Assembly (NCBI GenBank): GCA_013140805.1
Contig: JABFRW010000029.1
Location: forward strand, 1 to 54,479
From: Candidatus Eisenbacteria bacterium
Lineage (GTDB): Bacteria > Eisenbacteria > RBG-16-71-46
Direction: 5' to 3'
DNA: 54,479 nucleotides
In this document: one piece after another, positions 26,729 through 34,719 of the stretch
Position numbering within the stretch: the stretch's first letter is position 1
Layout of the letters: each line of letters opens with the position of its first letter
Program-made: the position numbers and the translations under genes
Notes under the pieces: model-generated
What the model saw: the letters and a program-made list of their open reading frames with translations, nothing else
What the model was told of the DNA's origin: nothing
Databases searched by the model: none

Positions 26729-26759
26729 CTTTGTTCGACCTCCGAACATAGTGTAGCCT
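26729..26759 (+). promoter_or_regulatory. Operator site C with overlapping forward promoter
   Basis: CTTTGTTCG, five bases, CGAACATAG at 26729-26751. On the forward strand TTGTTC (26731-26736), 17 bases and TAGCCT (26754-26759) repeat the geometry of sites A and B, pointing to the gene at 26879 with a leader of about 110 bases. The -10 is poor. Confidence 0.62.
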
Positions 26760-26878
26760 CGTGTTCGCCTGATGAGGAAGCTATGCGGCTGCGGCCTTCT
26801 CGACAGGTGTCCCCTGGGTTCACGCAGTCACACCGCCGCAGTTGACGGTGCCCCCACATTCTTGATGGAGGAGTGAGA

Positions 26879-27553
26879 ATGCCCCTTAAGACTCTGCTTC
26901 AACGTGCGACGGTTGTCCGTGCGTTCCTCCTGGTGACCACCATGGCGCTCGCGGTCTCGGCTTCTGTCGCTTCCGCAGCCAACGTGCTCGGCAACCCCGG
27001 CTTTGAAATTCCTGCGACCCCGGCGGCGCCTCCGGAGTACTTCGGAGCCGGTGCTTCTTGGACGAGTTTCGGCGGAGGCATTTTCACCGTCAGCTCCGCG
27101 GTTGTCGCGCCCCATACGGGCAACCAGTCACTCAAGATGTTCGGTGGTTGCTGCAGTGGCGCCTTCCAGCAGTTTCCTGCGCTTCCGGGTCAGCTGTGGA
27201 ACGGCGGCGTTTGGATGCTGAACTCCGGCCTGGATCCCATGGGCGGGGGCCAGGTGGCTGCAGTCAACATCGAGTGGATCCAAGCGGACGGTACGTCGCA
27301 GTCGACCATCATTCCCTTCATCAGCAATGGGACCTTCACGGCGGCTTCCACTCGCAATGTGTGGACTCTGCAGACCATCACCGGTGTTGCGCCGGCTGAT
27401 GCGGCATTTGCCCGCCTGGTGGTGATCACGGGCGACTTCCTCCCGGGCGGTCCCGCAGGCGCGCCGTTCTATGACGATGCGTTCCTCGAGGTGTCAGGCC
27501 CGACGCCTACCAGGGCTTCGACCTGGGGCAAGGTCAAGAGCATTTACCGTTAG
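26879..27553 (+). CDS. Small secreted galactose-binding-like module protein
   Basis: 224 aa from ATG 26879 with GGAGGAG upstream. The signal peptide ends near ASAAN. The rest is one module starting NVLGNPGFEIP with an AAVNIEWIQADG strand and an APFYDDAFLEV end, the pattern of CBM4/9-type or discoidin-like sugar-binding sandwiches. It resembles residues 27-185 of the GH16-like protein at 10024. Unlike that protein it has no catalytic or FlgD-like part and ends TWGKVKSIYR, a short basic tail. It is a single gene behind operator C, followed by a terminator; it could be a free glucan-binding protein. Confidence 0.72.
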   Translation: MPLKTLLQRATVVRAFLLVTTMALAVSASVASAANVLGNPGFEIPATPAAPPEYFGAGASWTSFGGGIFTVSSAVVAPHTGNQSLKMFGGCCSGAFQQFPALPGQLWNGGVWMLNSGLDPMGGGQVAAVNIEWIQADGTSQSTIIPFISNGTFTAASTRNVWTLQTITGVAPADAAFARLVVITGDFLPGGPAGAPFYDDAFLEVSGPTPTRASTWGKVKSIYR

Positions 27554-27587
27554 TAAGTATCGACTCTGAGTCGAGGGTTATTGTCGG

Positions 27588-27620
27588 GCGGCGCCGAGGA
27601 AGTTTCTTCGGCGCCGCTTC
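27588..27620 (+). terminator. Rho-independent terminator
   Basis: GCGGCGCCGA (27588-27597) pairs fully with TCGGCGCCGC (27608-27617) around a short loop that can pair further (GAA with TTC). A modest T-rich tail (TTCCTTAT) follows. It lies 35 bases after the stop of the gene at 26879. Confidence 0.75.
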
Positions 27621-27647
27621 CTTATCTGGCTCTTCCGACTTTGGTGT

Positions 27648-28084
27648 GGCTGGCATCATGAGCCCGCGGCGAAGCATGTCGGGTAGAGATCGAGCCAACG
27701 GCAGTGGAAGTAGATCGAGGTGCGGAAGCGCTCGCGGTTGCGAAACCCGCACGCGCGCCGCCTGCAGCTTCCTACGCAGCGCGGGCCGGCGCGACTCGGA
27801 CAGGTAGGCGAGCACGTTTTCGCGCTTGTGCCAGCGACTGCGCTGGATCACCGCGGCGGATCCGAACTCCTCGCTCGCCGCGCCGTGGAATCCCTTCCCC
27901 CCTCGAGCACGCACAACAGTCCCTGCTCGTACTTCAGGCCGCGATCGACCAGCGACTTCAGGAACTGCCGGCACACCTGCGTGTTCTCGCCCGCCGTCTG
28001 CACCATCCCCAACACCACCTTCGTCCCGGCCATGGTCACGCCGATCGCGATCACCATCTCGTCGTCGCCGAAGCGTAGGCGTCC
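27648..28084 (-). pseudogene. IS256/mutator-type transposase remnant
   Basis: The reverse strand carries pieces of a mutator-type transposase in more than one frame. One frame (from about 28080) reads FGDDEMVIAIGVTMAG, then CRQFLKSLVDRGLKYEQGLL. A shifted frame continues with RSRWHKRENVLAYL and RRKLQAARV, the conserved RCQWHKREN region of the family. Neither N- nor C-terminal part is complete, so it is a frameshifted internal fragment. It directly abuts the IS3-type element at about 28085. Confidence 0.75.
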
Positions 28085-28087
28085 CCG

Positions 28088-28840
28088 TCAAGCAGCCAGT
28101 TCAGAACTGGACTCACCGGTCGGTTGGAGCCTCGACATGAACACCTGCGGCGGTAACCCGTTGAGGCTGTCGTGCGGCCGCTCGCCGTTGTCGTCGTCGA
28201 TCCATTCTTCGGTCAGGCCTCGCACCTCCTCGATCGATGCGAACAGATAGGCATCGAGCACTTCCTCGCGATAGCTCCGATTGAAGCGCTCGACATAGGC
28301 GTTCTGATCCGGCTTCCCTCGCTGGATGTGCCGCGGATCCACCGCGTGTTTCCGACACCAGTCCCGGAGGACCTCGGCGGTGAACTCGGGCCCGTTGTCC
28401 ATCCGCAGCGCCTCCGGCTTGCCGTAAGTTGCCACCAGTTCCTCCAGCACTCGCACCACGCGCACGCTCGGGATCGAAGTCGATGCTTCGATCGCCAGCG
28501 CTTCGCGATTGCCCTCGTCGATCACGTTCAGCGTGCGGAACTTCCGCCCGCCGTACAGCGCGTCCGACATGAAGTCGAGCGCCCAGATCTGATTCAGCTG
28601 AGACGGCGCCGTCAGCGGTTGCCGCAGTCGATCGAAGCACTTCCAGAACCCGGCTCGCGGCGACTTCTCGACGATCTCCCGCAGGGCGGCGATCACTTCG
28701 CCGTCGCGTTCGACCGCTGATTGAGGTACCCGGTAGTGCGCCGCCCGCGAGAACCGAACGATCCGGCATCCCCGGCTGATCGACAACCCGAGCTCAACGA
28801 CCAGGATCGCGATGGCCTCTCGCTTCGCGGACGGCGTCAC
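28088..28840 (-). pseudogene. IS3-family transposase OrfB with internal in-frame deletion
   Basis: 250 aa from a GTG at 28840. The DDE residues are present: Asp in WALDFMSD, Asp in RMDNGPEF and Glu in AYVERFNRSYRE. About 35 residues normally lie between GFWKCFDRLR and APxxLNQxWALDFM (the conserved WNHKRVHRVY segment of relatives), and here the two parts join directly. The frame is kept, so the protein may be made but lacks a conserved linker helix; the copy is probably inactive alone. The missing length is judged from family memory. Confidence 0.72.
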
Positions 28841-29103
28841 CGTTTTCGGTGCAGGAGCTCCTTGATCGCCGCGTTCTCGAGTGCGAGATCGCTGTACAGC
28901 TTCTTCAACCGCGCGTTCTCGGTCTCCAGATCGCGCAGGCGTTTGAGGTCCGACACCTCGGCCCCGCTGTAGCGCGACTTCCAGTTGAAGTACGTGTTGC
29001 GGCTGATCCCGTGCTTGCGGAGGATCTCGGTGACCGGAACCCCGGCCTCGCCTTCCTTCAGCACGGCGACGATCTGCGGTTCGCTGAAACGAGACTTGCG
29101 CAT
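28837..29103 (-). CDS. IS3-family transposase OrfA
   Basis: 88 aa, the usual length. An HTH of the IS3 OrfA type (PQIVAVLKEGEAGVPVTEI, KHGISRNTYFNWK) is followed by a leucine-rich coiled coil (LRDLETENARLKKLY). It binds element ends and helps OrfB. The stop overlaps the OrfB GTG. The frame is intact. Confidence 0.9.
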   Translation of the reverse strand: MRKSRFSEPQIVAVLKEGEAGVPVTEILRKHGISRNTYFNWKSRYSGAEVSDLKRLRDLETENARLKKLYSDLALENAAIKELLHRKR

Positions 29104-29160
29104 GCAACCCTCCCTCGTGACGCGGGAGAGTCTAGCTTCAACTGTCTACCGAATGGGGGA

Positions 29161-29419
29161 GCTTATGCCACCACCTCGCAGATCACCTGCTGGGCCTCGA
29201 GCTCGCGCTGGAGGGCATAGCCCAGCGGGCCGGCCTCGTAGCAGGCGCGCACCTCGCCGGGGCCTCACGGGTTAGCCGTCGTGCCAGACGCCGAACGGCC
29301 GTCGCCTCATTGGCTTCCTTCCAACACACGGGCTCCACATGGCCCGGGACGAGCATCGCGACGTGAATCGAGTTCTTGTGTGCGTCCAGCCCCACTCAGG
29401 TGATAGCGTTCGAGCTCAC
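29161..29419 (-). pseudogene. IS110-family transposase N-terminal remnant
   Basis: A GTG at 29419 after AAAGGAG begins SSNAIT, then an in-frame TGA where relatives have Trp, then VGLDAHKNSIHVAML, the IS110 DEDD-domain start. After about residue 50 the frame shifts to read VRACYEAGPLGYALQREL and ends at ICEVVA, where the IS3-type element begins. It is thus broken by a nonsense codon, a frameshift and truncation. Confidence 0.82.
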
Positions 29420-29554
29420 GATCGGCTCCTTTCGTATGTGGCTCTGGCGCCGCAAGCGCTAACCCGCGATCGAGCGTGGCGGCAGCCCCGCCACCGTCGT
29501 CTTCTCTCGCGAGAAGCACGACCTTACGATCGCAAGCCGGTCGTTCCATATGGT

Positions 29555-30877
29555 CTAGCGCGGCGCTTGGTCGAAGAAGCGGATTCGAAATCCCGCGCGG
29601 CCTGGCGCCACCGTTTCGAGACTGTAGTCGAAGCCGTGGGCGATCAGGATCTCCTGCACGAGCGTCAGCCCGATCCCCTGGCCGTTTGGCTTGGAAGTGA
29701 AAAACGATGTGAAGAGCCGGGGCGCCACTTCGGGAGGAATGCCACCCCCGCTGTCGTCGATCAGTAGAGTCGGCACGTCGTGCTCCATCGCGAGCGTCAC
29801 CGCGATGTCGCCATCCTCGCCGATCGCGTCGATCGCGTTGCGCACGATGTTGACGAGCGCCTGCTCCATCTGGCCCCGATCCAGCAGCACCGTTCGTACG
29901 CCGTCTTCGATTTGCCAGCGCCATCGGATCCCGAGCCGCTCGCATTCGGGTTCGAACAGGCGAGCCACATCTCTCAGCAGTGCCTCGAGCGAGCCCGGCT
30001 TGCGATCGGGAGCGGGCAAGCGCACCACGTCCGCGAAGCTCCTCATGAATTCGTTCATGTGGCGCGTGCGTGCCACCGCCACTCCGACGCCGCTCTCGAA
30101 GTCCGCACGGTCGCGCTCGCCGATCTGTTCACCGTACGCGAGGCAGCTCTCGAGCAGCGAGATCACCGCACCGCTGGTGTTGTTGACCTCGTGGGACATG
30201 GTGCGAATCAGTTTCTCGTAGGCGCCTCTCTCGCTCGCGTGCAGCTCCTTCGTCAACTCCTCGAACATCAGGCAGGTGCGGAGGAAGCCGCGATCCATGA
30301 ACGACAGCCGCCGGCAGCGCACCTTGCGACGCCCGCGAATGGTCACCATTCGTGCCTCGCCTTCGCCCAGGCCGTTCAACTCGCGGGCCAGCGCGCCCCC
30401 GAGCGACTCCAGCCCCTGTCCGCGTGCGGCGTCCTCGGAGACGCCGAGGATCTCGCAGGCGCCGGGGTTCATGGACTGGATCCGACCATCGTAGTCGAGC
30501 TGAACGATCCCCGATGGCGACAGGGCGATGATCCGACGAAGCAGCGAGTCCTGCTCCTGGTTGGCGACCCGCTCGTCGCGGAGGTGATCGACCATCCGGT
30601 TGTAGAGCCTGATGAGCCGATTGACCTCGGGTTGCGGAGTCTCTCGAAAGCGCGACATCAGGTCGCCGGAGTCGAGCAGCTCGACCGCGGTTCGGAGCAT
30701 GTCCGCCGGTTCGCTGAGACGCCGTGTCAGCTGCCACGCAAAGACGAACGAGACGATGAAGAACAGTTCCAACGGCAACAGCCACAGACGCTGGTCGCGC
30801 AGCAGGATCCACGCGACGACCCCGAAGACCAGATGCACAAGTGCGAGATAGAAGAGGAATCGGGCTTTCAGGCTCAC
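29555..30877 (-). CDS. Sensor histidine kinase (NtrY-like, PAS and HATPase)
   Basis: 440 aa from a GTG at 30877 overlapping the regulator's stop (GTGA); the longer open frame runs back over that gene. Two TM helices near residues 8-25 and 31-50 leave almost no periplasmic loop. A HAMP-like stretch, a PAS-like domain (IIALSPSGIVQLDYDGRI) and HisKA follow, with MSHEVNN (His 229). HATPase motifs are IVRNAIDAIGE, IDDSGGGIP and NGQGIGLTLVQEI. It is the cognate kinase of the NtrC-type regulator. With no sensor loop it probably reads membrane state or a cytoplasmic PAS signal. Confidence 0.9.
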   Translation of the reverse strand: MSLKARFLFYLALVHLVFGVVAWILLRDQRLWLLPLELFFIVSFVFAWQLTRRLSEPADMLRTAVELLDSGDLMSRFRETPQPEVNRLIRLYNRMVDHLRDERVANQEQDSLLRRIIALSPSGIVQLDYDGRIQSMNPGACEILGVSEDAARGQGLESLGGALARELNGLGEGEARMVTIRGRRKVRCRRLSFMDRGFLRTCLMFEELTKELHASERGAYEKLIRTMSHEVNNTSGAVISLLESCLAYGEQIGERDRADFESGVGVAVARTRHMNEFMRSFADVVRLPAPDRKPGSLEALLRDVARLFEPECERLGIRWRWQIEDGVRTVLLDRGQMEQALVNIVRNAIDAIGEDGDIAVTLAMEHDVPTLLIDDSGGGIPPEVAPRLFTSFFTSKPNGQGIGLTLVQEILIAHGFDYSLETVAPGRAGFRIRFFDQAPR

Positions 30878-32238
30878 GCTTCGATTCCGTACTTCTCCAG
30901 TCGCCGGTAGAGGGCGGGGCGGCTCATGCCGAGCGAATCCGCGGTCCGGCTCACGTTGCCCTCGTGATGCTTCAGGGCTTTGAGGATCATGGCGCGCTCG
31001 ATCTCGGGCAGCGTCATGCTGCCGACCGAGGGGAGCAGCGTGTCGCGTCCAGGTCCGAAGTCCATGGCGAGCGTGCGGCGAAGATCGTCGACGCCGATGC
31101 GGCTCGACGCGCCGGTGAGCAGCGCGCGCTCGATCAGGTGCTGTAGCTGGCGGATGTTGCCGGGCCATGGCTGATCCTCGAGCCACTCGAGGGCCCCCGG
31201 CTCGAATGCCGCGTCGCGCCGCTCATGGGACGCGGTCGCGCGTTGAAGGAAGTGGACGGCCAGCAGTGGCACGTCACTCGCGCGCTCGGCCAGCGACGGC
31301 ACACGCACCCGAATCAGGTTGATGCGGTAGTAGAGGTCCTCGCGGAAGGCGCCGTCGCGGATCGCCTGCTCCAGGTCGATGTTGGTTGCCGCGATCACGC
31401 GTACATCGAAGGGTTGGGGACGGTTCGCGCCGAGCACCTCATAGCTACGATCCTGAAGCACGCGCAACAGTTTGACCTGGCAGGTCAGGTCCAGGTCTCC
31501 GATTTCGTCGAGCAGGATGGTGCCGCCCTGCGCAGCCGCGAGGCGGCCCGGGCGATCCGCCTGAGCATCGGTGAACGCGCCGCGCACGTGCCCGAACAGC
31601 TCGCTGTCGAACAGGCCGACCGGGAGGGCGGCGAGGTTGACGCGGATGAAGGGTTTGCGCCGTCGCGGCCCGTTGCGGTGCACGGCGGCGGCCAGCACCT
31701 CCTTGCCAGTGCCGGTGTCGCCGGAGATGAGAATCGAGGCATCGGTCGACGCAACGCGCGTCAGCAGTTCGAGGGTCTCGACGAATCGCGGGTGTCGACC
31801 GATCACACCCTCGAGGTCGAACGCGGCATCGAGCGCCGACCGGTCGGTCGGCGCATCGGGGCTCCGGGTCGCCGCCAGCCCGAGGGTGGTTCGGACCGCC
31901 TGGTGGACCTGCTCGTTACTCCACGGCTTGGTGATGAAGTCGGCGGCGCCCGCTTTCATGCCCTCGACCGCAAGCTGGATCGAACCCCATGCGGTGATCA
32001 GGATCACCGGCAGGCCGGGCCGCGCCGCTCGGATACGGCGTAGCAGCTCGAGTCCCTCGGCGCCGGAGGTCTCCCGGGAAAAGTTCATGTCCTGCAGCAC
32101 CAGGTCGACATCGCCGCGCACCACCTCGGCCAGCGCCGATTCCGGCGTGGTGGCGGTCACCGAGGCAAACCCCTTCTGCTTGAGCAACAGACCGAGCGAC
32201 GCGGTCACCGAATAGTCGTCGTCGACGATCAAGATCAT
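30874..32238 (-). CDS. Sigma-54-dependent response regulator (NtrC family)
   Basis: 454 aa: receiver domain with acidic triad Asp 6-8 and phospho-acceptor Asp 50 in VLQDMNFS; AAA+ domain with Walker A GDTGTGKE, the sigma-54 contact loop reading GAFTDA instead of GAFTGA, and Walker B GTILLDEIGDL; Fis-type HTH at the C-terminus (LADSLGMSRPALYRRLEKYG). It activates sigma-54 promoters by ATP hydrolysis. A sigma-54 consensus lies at the head of this same operon (36703), so positive autoregulation is likely. It starts 4 bases after the permease stop. Confidence 0.93.
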   Translation of the reverse strand: MILIVDDDYSVTASLGLLLKQKGFASVTATTPESALAEVVRGDVDLVLQDMNFSRETSGAEGLELLRRIRAARPGLPVILITAWGSIQLAVEGMKAGAADFITKPWSNEQVHQAVRTTLGLAATRSPDAPTDRSALDAAFDLEGVIGRHPRFVETLELLTRVASTDASILISGDTGTGKEVLAAAVHRNGPRRRKPFIRVNLAALPVGLFDSELFGHVRGAFTDAQADRPGRLAAAQGGTILLDEIGDLDLTCQVKLLRVLQDRSYEVLGANRPQPFDVRVIAATNIDLEQAIRDGAFREDLYYRINLIRVRVPSLAERASDVPLLAVHFLQRATASHERRDAAFEPGALEWLEDQPWPGNIRQLQHLIERALLTGASSRIGVDDLRRTLAMDFGPGRDTLLPSVGSMTLPEIERAMILKALKHHEGNVSRTADSLGMSRPALYRRLEKYGIEA

Positions 32239-32241
32239 CCG

Positions 32242-33474
32242 TTACTCGTATTGGAGCGCTCGCGATGGCTCCATCTGGGTCGCGAGCCAGCCCGGATAGA
32301 GCGCGCACACGATCACGAACGGAACGATCACCAGGATCGACGCCACGATGGCTGAAACGAAGACTCCGACGCCGGCGGAGGCGAGGGCGCCGATCAGCAA
32401 CAGTTGGAGGAACAGCGCCGAACCGATGAACAGGGCGATGGTCGTGAGCACGACGATCTCTCCGATGATCTGGTTGCGGACCGCACTCGCGGTGGCGCCG
32501 AGTGCTCGGCGCAGGCCCAGTTCCTGAGTTCGGCTGGTCACGTTCTGCCAGAGTACGCCCATGAGGCCCATGCCGACCATCAGGATGAGGAACCCGGCCA
32601 ACGTTCCGCCGAACGCCAGCGGCAGGAGACGGCCGCGGATGTAGCGCTGACGCTCGAGCTCCGCCGAGTGGAGCGTGAACGTCCATTCGGGGGCTTCCGC
32701 ATGCAGCGACTTGAGCAGCGTCTCCTCGAATGTTGCACGGGCACCGGGGCTCGCGCGAATCACGTAGCTCCACGGCACCCATCCGCGATCGATGTCCGTC
32801 ATCGACTGCGGGCGAAATGCAGCGTAGGGCACGTCGTTGAACTCGCCTCCATTGCGGTAGGTACGGATCACGCCGACCACTCTTCGCTCCTGCCAGCCCT
32901 TGTCCGGCGCTTCGAGTTGTCCATCCTTGTAGTTGTCGATCGTGCGGCCAATCGGGTTCTCGCGCCCGAACAACCGACGGGCCATGTTCAGAGTGATGAC
33001 TTGCGGCGTGAACTCCAGCGCATCGTCGCCGGGCTCGATCCACCGGCCCGCGACCAGTTCGAGCTTGAGAGCATCGAACCCGGCGGGCGTCGTCGGATTC
33101 GAGAGAAATTGCATCAGGCTCCCATCGGCGAGCGTGACCCCGGTGCTGGAAATGCTTCCCGAGTACGGCATATTGGGCATCGGCGCCGCGGTCGTGACTT
33201 GCGGGGTGCCGTTCATGATCGCCAGCAGGCGCTGGGAGGTGGCGAGGGCGCGCGCGTTCGCTTCGCGGTCGTCCAACGTCGCCTGTGGAATGTCGACGTC
33301 GACCGTCCACAGGTCTCGATACTCGAAGCCGAGCGGGCGGCGCCAGTTGGTGGCGTAATACGCGACGACGCCGAAGATCGCGCACAGGACCAGGAAGCTG
33401 GCCAGGATCTCCACCAGGATCAGCGTATTCGCCCGTCTCCGGTTCCACACCAGTTTGAGGTAGTGCGCGATCAT
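32242..33474 (-). CDS. MacB/FtsX-type ABC transporter permease
   Basis: 410 aa from ATG 33474, overlapping the stop of the other permease (ATGA). The N-terminal TM (LILVEILASFLVLCAIFGVV) is followed by a large periplasmic MacB-like domain (to about residue 280) and three C-terminal TM helices in the FtsX domain (SRTQELGLRRALGAT between them). The end (LATQMEPSRALQYE) matches the family's PxxALRYE tail. Such permeases drive mechanotransmission with a periplasmic adaptor rather than moving solute through the membrane. Confidence 0.9.
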   Translation of the reverse strand: MIAHYLKLVWNRRRANTLILVEILASFLVLCAIFGVVAYYATNWRRPLGFEYRDLWTVDVDIPQATLDDREANARALATSQRLLAIMNGTPQVTTAAPMPNMPYSGSISSTGVTLADGSLMQFLSNPTTPAGFDALKLELVAGRWIEPGDDALEFTPQVITLNMARRLFGRENPIGRTIDNYKDGQLEAPDKGWQERRVVGVIRTYRNGGEFNDVPYAAFRPQSMTDIDRGWVPWSYVIRASPGARATFEETLLKSLHAEAPEWTFTLHSAELERQRYIRGRLLPLAFGGTLAGFLILMVGMGLMGVLWQNVTSRTQELGLRRALGATASAVRNQIIGEIVVLTTIALFIGSALFLQLLLIGALASAGVGVFVSAIVASILVIVPFVIVCALYPGWLATQMEPSRALQYE

Positions 33475-34712
33475 CGGGTACCTCCTCGAAGAGCCTCGAC
33501 CGGATCGAGTCTCGCCATTCGCCACGCGGGATAGACACCCGACAGCACGCCGAAGAACAACGCGAGTCCCAGCCCGTACAGGAAGATCCGTAGATTGATG
33601 TGGAAGTCCGCGTTCGGGATCGTGCCGCTGCCATTGATCAGCTGCAGTGCCCATAGCGACAGCACGAATCCAATCGCGCCCCCGAGCAGCGACAGGACGA
33701 TGTTCTCGACGATGAATTGACCCACCAGGTGGCCGGTCGAGGCGCCGAACGCCTTGCGCACGCCAATCTCGGAGACGCGCTCGAAGATTCGGCTGATGTT
33801 CAAGTTCACCAGGTTGATCGCCGGCAGCAGCATGAACAGCAGGGTCAAGAGGAGCAGCAACCCGATGAACAGGCCGGTCCGGGGCGTGTCGCCTGCAGTG
33901 CCCACCGCATTGGCGGCGAGTTCTTCGAGTCGCGTGCGTGGTGCGCCCGCCATGGTCTGGTACCGGGCGGGTTCGGTCATCACGACGTGCGGAAGCCGCG
34001 CGGCGAACTCGGCTCGGATCGCGCGAAAGTTGCGCGGCGAGTCGGCGAGCAGCATGGCCTTGAAGTCTCCCATGAGGGCCGTCTTCCAAACGTCACTCGG
34101 CAGCGTCGTTACGGGTGCCCAGATGTCGGCGTAAGCACACTCGCGAATGTGCGAGACATCACGCACCACACCGATCACCCGAAAGCGCTCGCCCTGCGCC
34201 TCAAAGGTCTGCCCCAGTGCGGCACGGGACCCGAACAGGTTCCGAGCGGCGGACTGGCTGACCACCGCCACCCGGCTGCCGTCGGCAACCTCGCTCTCGC
34301 CGTAGGCCTGCCCGGCGACGAATGCGAAGTCGAGAATCGACCAGTATTCCGCATCCGTGCGGCGCATCTGTGACACGACCTTTTCACCACCCACGAAGCT
34401 CGTAAGGGCATGCACCCCCGTGAAGAGCGACATGCGCTCGACATGCGGGATGTTCCGGCAGTAGCGGTCGAGGAACCCGTAGCCCGGGCCGCCGCTCCAC
34501 TCGTTCTCGGGTCCGCGCATCGCCATGTAGCCCACATGCAGCGTGCGATCCAATCGCACTTCGGGTGCTATGGGCGAAATCGAGTGGTCGAGCATTGCCG
34601 AAGCGATCATGAGCACCAGCAGCGTCACGCTGGTTCCGAACAGGCTGACGAACGTGAAGAACTTCCGGCGCATCAGGACTTTGAACGCGAGCTTGAGATA
34701 GTTGGTCAGCAT
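33471..34712 (-). CDS. MacB/FtsX-type ABC transporter permease
   Basis: 413 aa with the same layout as its neighbour: N-terminal TM (FFTFVSLFGTSVTLLVLMIA), periplasmic domain to about 270, then FtsX TM helices with RVSEIGVRKAFGAS and the end LDPVEALRGGTR. The two permeases differ in sequence, so they probably act as a heterodimer with the ATPase at 34720. Confidence 0.9.
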   Translation of the reverse strand: MLTNYLKLAFKVLMRRKFFTFVSLFGTSVTLLVLMIASAMLDHSISPIAPEVRLDRTLHVGYMAMRGPENEWSGGPGYGFLDRYCRNIPHVERMSLFTGVHALTSFVGGEKVVSQMRRTDAEYWSILDFAFVAGQAYGESEVADGSRVAVVSQSAARNLFGSRAALGQTFEAQGERFRVIGVVRDVSHIRECAYADIWAPVTTLPSDVWKTALMGDFKAMLLADSPRNFRAIRAEFAARLPHVVMTEPARYQTMAGAPRTRLEELAANAVGTAGDTPRTGLFIGLLLLLTLLFMLLPAINLVNLNISRIFERVSEIGVRKAFGASTGHLVGQFIVENIVLSLLGGAIGFVLSLWALQLINGSGTIPNADFHINLRIFLYGLGLALFFGVLSGVYPAWRMARLDPVEALRGGTR

Positions 34713-34719
34713 GGTGGTC

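Larger units (their letters stand above)
26472..26878. other. Divergent regulatory region of the importer operon and the secreted module gene
   Basis: 407 bases without a gene between divergent starts. It holds operator sites B and C about 155 bases apart, a 6-bp inverted repeat TAGCCT-CGCCC-AGGCTA at 26635-26651, an AT-rich CATAAAAT at 26720-26727 and a strong ribosome binding site (GGAGGAG) just before 26879. The two-operator spacing would allow looping. Confidence 0.7.
28085..29157 (-). mobile_element. IS3-family element, defective copy
   Basis: It holds an orfA (28837-29103) and an orfB (28088-28840) with GTGA overlap, as in IS3-family elements. The ends are estimated: similar, imperfect inverted sequences around GACAGTTGAAGCTAGACTC at the right (near 29130-29150, read inward) and GCCAGTTCAGAACTGGACTC at the left (near 28095-28115). 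It sits between an IS256-type and an IS110-type remnant, both cut at its borders. Confidence 0.65.

Noticed and set aside
29476-29494. Hairpin GTGGCGG/CCGCCAC as terminator of the kinase operon
   Set aside because: A good stem but no T-run on the proper side.
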